9,664 nt of DNA from Clostridia bacterium. GTDB taxonomy: Bacteria; Bacillota; Clostridia; Christensenellales; Borkfalkiaceae. This document shows, one piece after another, positions 7,415-9,664 of the stretch; position 1 is the first letter of the stretch, and each line of letters begins with the position of its first letter. Under the pieces are notes generated by a model, which worked only from the letters and a program-made list of their open reading frames with translations, ran no database searches and was not told where the DNA came from. A program made the translations under genes and the position numbers. The DNA lies in the NCBI GenBank assembly GCA_900770685.1, contig CAAGLC010000064.1:1-9664 (forward strand), in the 5' to 3' direction.

Positions 7415-7801
7415 TTAAGAATTTTTTTCTTGTTCTTCTATTTTTTTAATACTATCTTCTAATCTTTCTATCTGTAAAGAGTAAAGAATTCTTCTAGTAT
7501 ATTCAAGAGTTAATATTTTTGTTGCACAGGAGAATCTCATTATAAAGTAAATTATAGCGCCGGTCATTAGTAAAGGAATAAAAACGATAAGAAATGTTTG
7601 GAAAGATCCAGAATAAATACTAGCAAGGAGTGCGATTAAAAATCCTAGTGCAATAATAAAAATAAACACTATTTTTGGTAACGATTTATATATATTGTAA
7701 GGCGATTTATATTCAGATATAGTATTTGCGCTTTCATTATCGTTAGCGTGAACGATTTTCAATTTCGTTTGATACTTTGTTTTTTCAATATTGTTTGCCA
7801 T
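7415..7801 (-). CDS. Small two-helix membrane protein of unknown function, divergent from an XRE regulator
   Basis: I do not recognise a family. The 128-residue product has a polar N-terminus (1-40), two hydrophobic segments likely to span the membrane (about 43-63, IVFIFIIALGFLIALLA; about 69-88, TFLIVFIPLLMTGAIIYFIM), and a charged, probably helical C-terminus (about 95-127) with coiled-coil character (LQIERLEDSIKKIEEQE). There is no signal peptide or lipobox. The start at 7801 is set by AAAGGAG (7811-7817), 9 bases upstream; an in-frame ATG further upstream would lie beyond the predicted promoter. It shares an operator-bearing intergenic region with the XRE gene, so its expression is probably under that regulator. 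Its base usage is intermediate between the core genes and the acquired-looking lipoprotein at 8249-8992. Confidence 0.8.
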   Translation of the reverse strand: MANNIEKTKYQTKLKIVHANDNESANTISEYKSPYNIYKSLPKIVFIFIIALGFLIALLASIYSGSFQTFLIVFIPLLMTGAIIYFIMRFSCATKILTLEYTRRILYSLQIERLEDSIKKIEEQEKNS

Positions 7802-7823
7802 ATGTTTATTCTCCTTTGTTAAA

Positions 7824-7832
7824 AATATACCA
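7824..7832 (-). promoter_or_regulatory. Extended -10 promoter of the membrane protein gene
   Basis: On the - strand the sequence reads TGGTATATT, an extended -10 (TGn plus TATATT at 7824-7829). It overlaps the left half of the palindrome at 7826-7842, so a protein bound there would block it. No good -35 is seen at the right spacing, which extended -10 promoters tolerate. The Shine-Dalgarno follows at 7811-7817. Confidence 0.55.
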
Positions 7833-7842
7833 AAATGGGATA
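7826..7842. promoter_or_regulatory. Operator copy 1 (imperfect palindrome)
   Basis: TATACCA-AAA-TGGGATA: two 7-base half-sites around a 3-base centre, with one mismatch from perfect symmetry. It has the same half-site and spacer length as copy 2, and the centres are 24 bp apart. Likely bound by a dimer of the adjacent XRE protein. It overlaps the membrane-gene -10. Confidence 0.7.
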
Positions 7843-7849
7843 TAAACAA

Positions 7850-7866
7850 TATACCACAATGGTATA
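7850..7866. promoter_or_regulatory. Operator copy 2 (perfect palindrome)
   Basis: TATACCA-CAA-TGGTATA, perfect two-fold symmetry over 7-base half-sites. It overlaps the extended -10 of the XRE gene (TGGTATAAT at 7860-7868), so binding would repress that gene, the usual autoregulation of small XRE repressors. The binding protein is inferred from adjacency. Confidence 0.75.
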
Positions 7867-7868
7867 AT
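7860..7868 (+). promoter_or_regulatory. Extended -10 promoter of the XRE gene
   Basis: TGGTATAAT is a perfect extended -10 (TG, one base, TATAAT at 7863-7868) embedded in operator copy 2. No convincing -35 is found. The predicted start near 7875 would leave only about 11 bases before the ATG at 7886, just enough for the AAGGGA ribosome-binding site at 7875-7880. Confidence 0.6.
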
Positions 7869-7885
7869 TAAGTCAAGGGAATAAA

Positions 7886-8092
7886 ATGAAAAAAATAAAT
7901 TTTAGATTAAAGGAACTTCGTAAAAAGAGAGAAATTTCTCAACTAAAACTTGCAATAGATTTAAATCTAAATCAGAATAGTATTAGCAGGTATGAGAATT
8001 TAGAGCGACAAGCAGATTATGAAACTTTAATAAAATTTTCCGAATATTTTAACGTTTCCATTGACTATTTGCTTGGAGTAGATAAAATATAA
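7886..8092 (+). CDS. Small XRE-family (Cro/CI-type) DNA-binding regulator
   Basis: The 68-residue protein is almost entirely one HTH_3 domain: FRLKELRKKREISQ opens the fold, the helix-turn-helix lies at about residues 18-37 (SQLKLAIDLNLNQNSISRYE), and LIKFSEYFNVSIDYLLG closes it, as is typical of Cro/CI-like regulators. There is no separate oligomerisation, peptidase or sensor domain. It presumably binds as a dimer to the two palindromes just upstream and so controls itself and the divergent membrane protein. The ATG at 7886 has AAGGGA 5 bases upstream. A hairpin terminator begins at the stop codon, so it is a single-gene unit. Similar small regulators occur in mobile elements, toxin-antitoxin pairs and host modules; no phage genes are visible here. 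Confidence 0.93.
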   Translation: MKKINFRLKELRKKREISQLKLAIDLNLNQNSISRYENLERQADYETLIKFSEYFNVSIDYLLGVDKI

Positions 8093-8120
8093 AATCCACG
8101 ATAAAAGATCGTGGATTTTT
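8091..8120 (+). terminator. Terminator of the XRE gene
   Basis: A perfect 12-bp stem (8091-8102 with 8108-8119, AAAATCCACGAT and its complement) with a 5-base loop; it overlaps the last two bases of the stop codon and ends in a run of five T (8116-8120). Confidence 0.88.
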
Positions 8121-8248
8121 ATTTTGCGAAAGAGCGACTAAAAGGTGCGTAAATGTAGGTAAGAACAGTAAAAAGTATGGCGATTTACGTCGTATCTCCT
8201 ATATCATGTCTTCTTGAAAAATATAAACCTAAAACATATAGTGGTTCG

Positions 8249-8992
8249 TTACTTTAGCTTGATTGCTTCTATGATGATAACTATATCACTAAATGAGATT
8301 ATATTTTGTACGTTATCTGTCGAAAAAACCAAACTAATTTGTTCATCTTTTGAAAAATTCAGTGCTGTATTATAGGTATAATATTTTTCTGTTTCCGACT
8401 TAGTTGTAGGAAGATTTTCTTCAAAATAACCTCGCAAAGAACTGTTTATTAAAGAAATTTCATATTTTGGGGAACCAGCATATCCAATGTCAAATAGAAC
8501 ATCATAATCCTTTTTATATTTGACATTATACGTTATTTTAAACTGTAGCCCCATGCCATTTTTTTCAAGATAGTCATAATCAAATCCAACTAATGATAAA
8601 CCAAAGCTTTCATCATTATCATATGTACTCGATAATGCCTTTATCTTTATATCTTGGCAATTAATTATTTTGGTTTTTAAAGCAAAACCTGCATACAAAT
8701 TAAAACTTGTTGTAACAGGTCGAGCAAAGTCATATGGAACTGTGCAATTACTATCTGTATACCATCCTGTGAATATATAATTCTCTTTTTGGGGATTTGA
8801 ATTTATAACTAATGCATCTCCATCATCTACAGTTATCTTGTTATTGGACAAATTATCTACAATCAATGTTACGGTATGGTTCTTTTTGAACAAATTGTCT
8901 TGCTTGTTTTCCGACATATTACTTGTATTGCAGCTTACAAGCGTAAACAATATTAAGATAACGAAAAATATAGTCGCCAACGTTTTTTTCAT
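8249..8992 (-). CDS. Lipoprotein with one InlB-type B-repeat (Flg_new) and an unknown C-terminal domain; probably acquired
   Basis: A 247-residue secreted lipoprotein. The signal peptide ends in the clean lipobox LVSC (Cys21). Residues about 40-105 form one Listeria-Bacteroides/InlB B-repeat: HTVTLIVDN, a glycine/asparagine turn, YIFTGWYTDSNCTVPYDF, then NLYAGF. This small beta-grasp-like unit occurs in surface proteins. The remaining 140 residues, rich in Tyr, Asp and beta-type stretches, are not recognised; a binding domain is possible but not shown. The start at 8992 has GAGGAG at 9002-9007, 9 bases upstream, and a strong promoter lies at 9068-9096. Codon use differs from the core genes: 16 of 17 Asp/Asn/Tyr/His codons before G end in T, against 0 of 13 in pth plus luxS. 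No clear terminator follows. Confidence 0.85.
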   Translation of the reverse strand: MKKTLATIFFVILILFTLVSCNTSNMSENKQDNLFKKNHTVTLIVDNLSNNKITVDDGDALVINSNPQKENYIFTGWYTDSNCTVPYDFARPVTTSFNLYAGFALKTKIINCQDIKIKALSSTYDNDESFGLSLVGFDYDYLEKNGMGLQFKITYNVKYKKDYDVLFDIGYAGSPKYEISLINSSLRGYFEENLPTTKSETEKYYTYNTALNFSKDEQISLVFSTDNVQNIISFSDIVIIIEAIKLK

Positions 8993-9067
8993 TGATAAAT
9001 TCTCCTCGAAAATGGTATTATTACAAATTATAAATATAAACTAAAATCCTAAATTTGTTATGACTAA

Positions 9068-9096
9068 ATTATATCATATGACGCATACAAATTCAA
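9068..9096 (-). promoter_or_regulatory. Promoter of the B-repeat lipoprotein gene
   Basis: On the - strand TTGAAT (9091-9096), 17 bases, then TATAAT (9068-9073), with TGA before the -10 as an extended element. This is one of the strongest promoter matches in the window. The predicted start near 9061 gives a leader of about 70 bases; no riboswitch-like fold was recognised in it. Confidence 0.75.
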
Positions 9097-9334
9097 TAAT
9101 TTTGTATAAATTCCGTGCTTTATGTCGAATAGTTATAAAGTTCAAATCTCTCGCGACGCAATGTTTTTGTTGTTCTTTATTTGAGCAAAGAACGACAAAA
9201 AGTAATGTGCTTTTTTGAGCTGCTGCGGGCATAAAAATAACGCTGCGGCAGTCCCGATGACCGCTGCAACGTATGATTTTGCATATTTTCCCTTGATTTT
9301 GCCTTGTTTTGCCCTAAAATGTGCTGAAAACATT
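9097..9334. other. Intergenic stretch without a convincing gene
   Basis: Between the lipoprotein promoter and the tRNA-Gln terminator I see no supported gene. Open frames of about 60 codons exist on both strands across 9142-9400, but none has a ribosome-binding site, and the - strand one starts within the tRNA-Gln terminator T tract. The stretch holds the inverted repeat at 9164-9201 and a patch at about 9217-9270 that is clearly richer in G+C than its surroundings, with GCTGC recurring at 9222, 9242 and 9263, that is, about every 20 bases. Confidence 0.5.
9164..9201. repeat. Inverted repeat, 15-bp arms
   Basis: Arms 9164-9178 and 9187-9201 pair over 15 positions (one G-T pair) around an 8-base loop. 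The outer ends are T on the left and A on the right, so neither strand has the T tail of an intrinsic terminator. Its role is unknown: a structured RNA, a protein site, or the relic of a small mobile repeat. Confidence 0.6.
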
Positions 9335-9369
9335 AAAAAAACGAACTTTTATCTGGCAGATAAAAGCTC
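9335..9369 (-). terminator. Terminator of tRNA-Gln
   Basis: On the - strand, a 9-bp perfect stem (9346-9354 with 9358-9366), extended by three further pairs including one wobble, is followed by G and seven T (9335-9341). It starts 10 bases beyond the CCA end of the tRNA. Confidence 0.85.
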
Positions 9370-9378
9370 CTTCTTTTT

Positions 9379-9454
9379 TGGCAGGGGTAGATGGATTTGA
9401 ACCACCGAAGTGACGGAGTCAGAGTCCGTTGCCTTACCGCTTGGCGATACCCCT
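9379..9454 (-). tRNA. tRNA-Gln (anticodon CTG)
   Basis: Read on the - strand it folds as a full cloverleaf: acceptor AGGGGTA/TACCCCT, D arm GCC/GGC with the AAGCGGTAA loop, anticodon stem ACGGA/TCCGT with loop CTCTGAC (anticodon CTG, decoding CAG), T stem GGTGG/CCATC with loop TTCAAAT, discriminator G and an encoded CCA (9379-9381). The body closely resembles bacterial tRNA-Gln. The CTG isoacceptor supplements the more usual TTG one. It has its own promoter and terminator and does not appear to be part of a cluster. Confidence 0.95.
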
Positions 9455-9472
9455 ATATTTTAGTGCTTTATT

Positions 9473-9501
9473 ATTCTATCAAATAGGCTAAAAATTTTCA
9501 A
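9473..9501 (-). promoter_or_regulatory. Promoter of tRNA-Gln
   Basis: On the - strand TTGAAA (9496-9501), 17 bases, TAGAAT (9473-9478), with TGA directly before the -10. The predicted start is near 9466, about 12 bases before the mature tRNA. Confidence 0.72.
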
Positions 9502-9562
9502 GTAAATTTATACCTTTTATAAAAAAAATAAAAATAAATGTCTGAGGGTGGAGTTCAAAAAG

Positions 9563-9591
9563 TTGCAAATATCTTAATATTATGTTAATAT
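9563..9591 (+). promoter_or_regulatory. Promoter of tRNA-Val
   Basis: TTGCAA (9563-9568), 17 bases, TAATAT (9586-9591), with TGT before the -10. The predicted start near 9598 is about 5 bases ahead of the mature tRNA, a normal arrangement for stable RNA. It faces away from the tRNA-Gln promoter. Confidence 0.6.
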
Positions 9592-9602
9592 ATAAAGGCT
9601 TT

Positions 9603-9664
9603 GGGGACGTAGCTCAGCTGGTTAGAGCGCATGCTTGACATGCATGAGGTCATAAGTTCAAGTC
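9603..9664 (+). tRNA. tRNA-Val (anticodon GAC), 3' end outside the window
   Basis: The first 62 bases are present: acceptor 5' strand GGGGACG, D arm GCTC/GAGC, anticodon stem CATGC/GCATG with loop TTGACAT (anticodon GAC, decoding GTC and GTT), variable AGGTC, and the start of the T arm (ATAAG, TTCAAGT). The 3' acceptor strand is cut off by the window end. Other tRNAs may follow downstream. Confidence 0.93.

Noticed and set aside
7802..7849. Upstream in-frame ATG for the membrane protein (16 extra residues).
   Set aside because: It would start upstream of the predicted promoter and within the operator region, while AAAGGAG is well placed for the ATG at 7801.
7415..8092. The divergent pair called as a toxin-antitoxin system.
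   Set aside because: Classical pairs are co-directional and overlapping, and neither product matches a known toxin. The possibility is kept only as a hypothesis in the findings.
8121..8248. The spacer between the XRE terminator and the lipoprotein stop codon examined for a gene, terminator or remnant.
   Set aside because: No open frame with a ribosome-binding site, no stable hairpin with a T tract and no recognisable remnant.
9164..9201. The inverted repeat read as an intrinsic terminator.
   Set aside because: On both strands the T-rich arm comes first, so the required T tail after the hairpin is missing.
9142..9400. Overlapping open frames of about 60 codons on both strands near the tRNA-Gln gene.
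   Set aside because: No ribosome-binding site on either; the + frame runs into the tRNA and the - frame starts inside the tRNA terminator T tract. Only a hydrophobic stretch suggests coding.
1..9664. CRISPR arrays, insertion sequences, integrases and attachment repeats.
   Set aside because: No regularly spaced direct repeats, no transposase or recombinase motifs, and no visible duplication of the tRNA 3' ends within the window.

Overview
The window is AT-rich and reads as chromosome of a low-GC Firmicute, most likely an uncultured Clostridia-type lineage. This rests on the conserved gene order (prs end, pth, mfd, PrsA/SurA-like lipoprotein), on B. subtilis-like promoters and tRNAs, and on Gram-positive lipoprotein signals. 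No species can be named from the sequence alone.

Positions 1-6830 are a housekeeping block on the + strand. It holds the last codons of a ribose-phosphate pyrophosphokinase (prs), a hairpin terminator, peptidyl-tRNA hydrolase (pth), the transcription-repair coupling factor mfd, a large surface lipoprotein with a SurA-like N-terminus and a degenerate parvulin C-terminus (with its own promoter), and a DEDDh 3'-5' exonuclease. A bidirectional terminator closes the block against luxS, which faces it from the - strand as a single-gene unit with a near-consensus promoter.

Positions 7386-8120 hold a compact divergent pair: a 128-residue two-helix membrane protein (-) and a 68-residue XRE-type repressor-like protein (+). 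The 84 bases between them carry two copies of a TATACCA-N3-TGGTATA palindrome. Each copy overlaps the extended -10 element of one of the two promoters. This looks like a self-contained, autoregulated module, and it is the best candidate here for an undescribed system.

Positions 8249-8992 (-) encode a lipoprotein with one InlB-type B-repeat and a C-terminal domain I do not recognise. Its codon usage differs sharply from the core genes: Asp/Asn/Tyr/His codons before a G end in C in all 13 cases in pth and luxS, but in only 1 of 17 cases in this gene. It is probably acquired. Beyond it are an unexplained inverted repeat, a short GC-rich patch, tRNA-Gln(CTG) on the - strand with its own promoter and terminator, and the 5' part of tRNA-Val(GAC) on the + strand, cut by the window end. 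The tRNA pair makes the right end a plausible site for accessory DNA, but no attachment repeats or integrase are visible.
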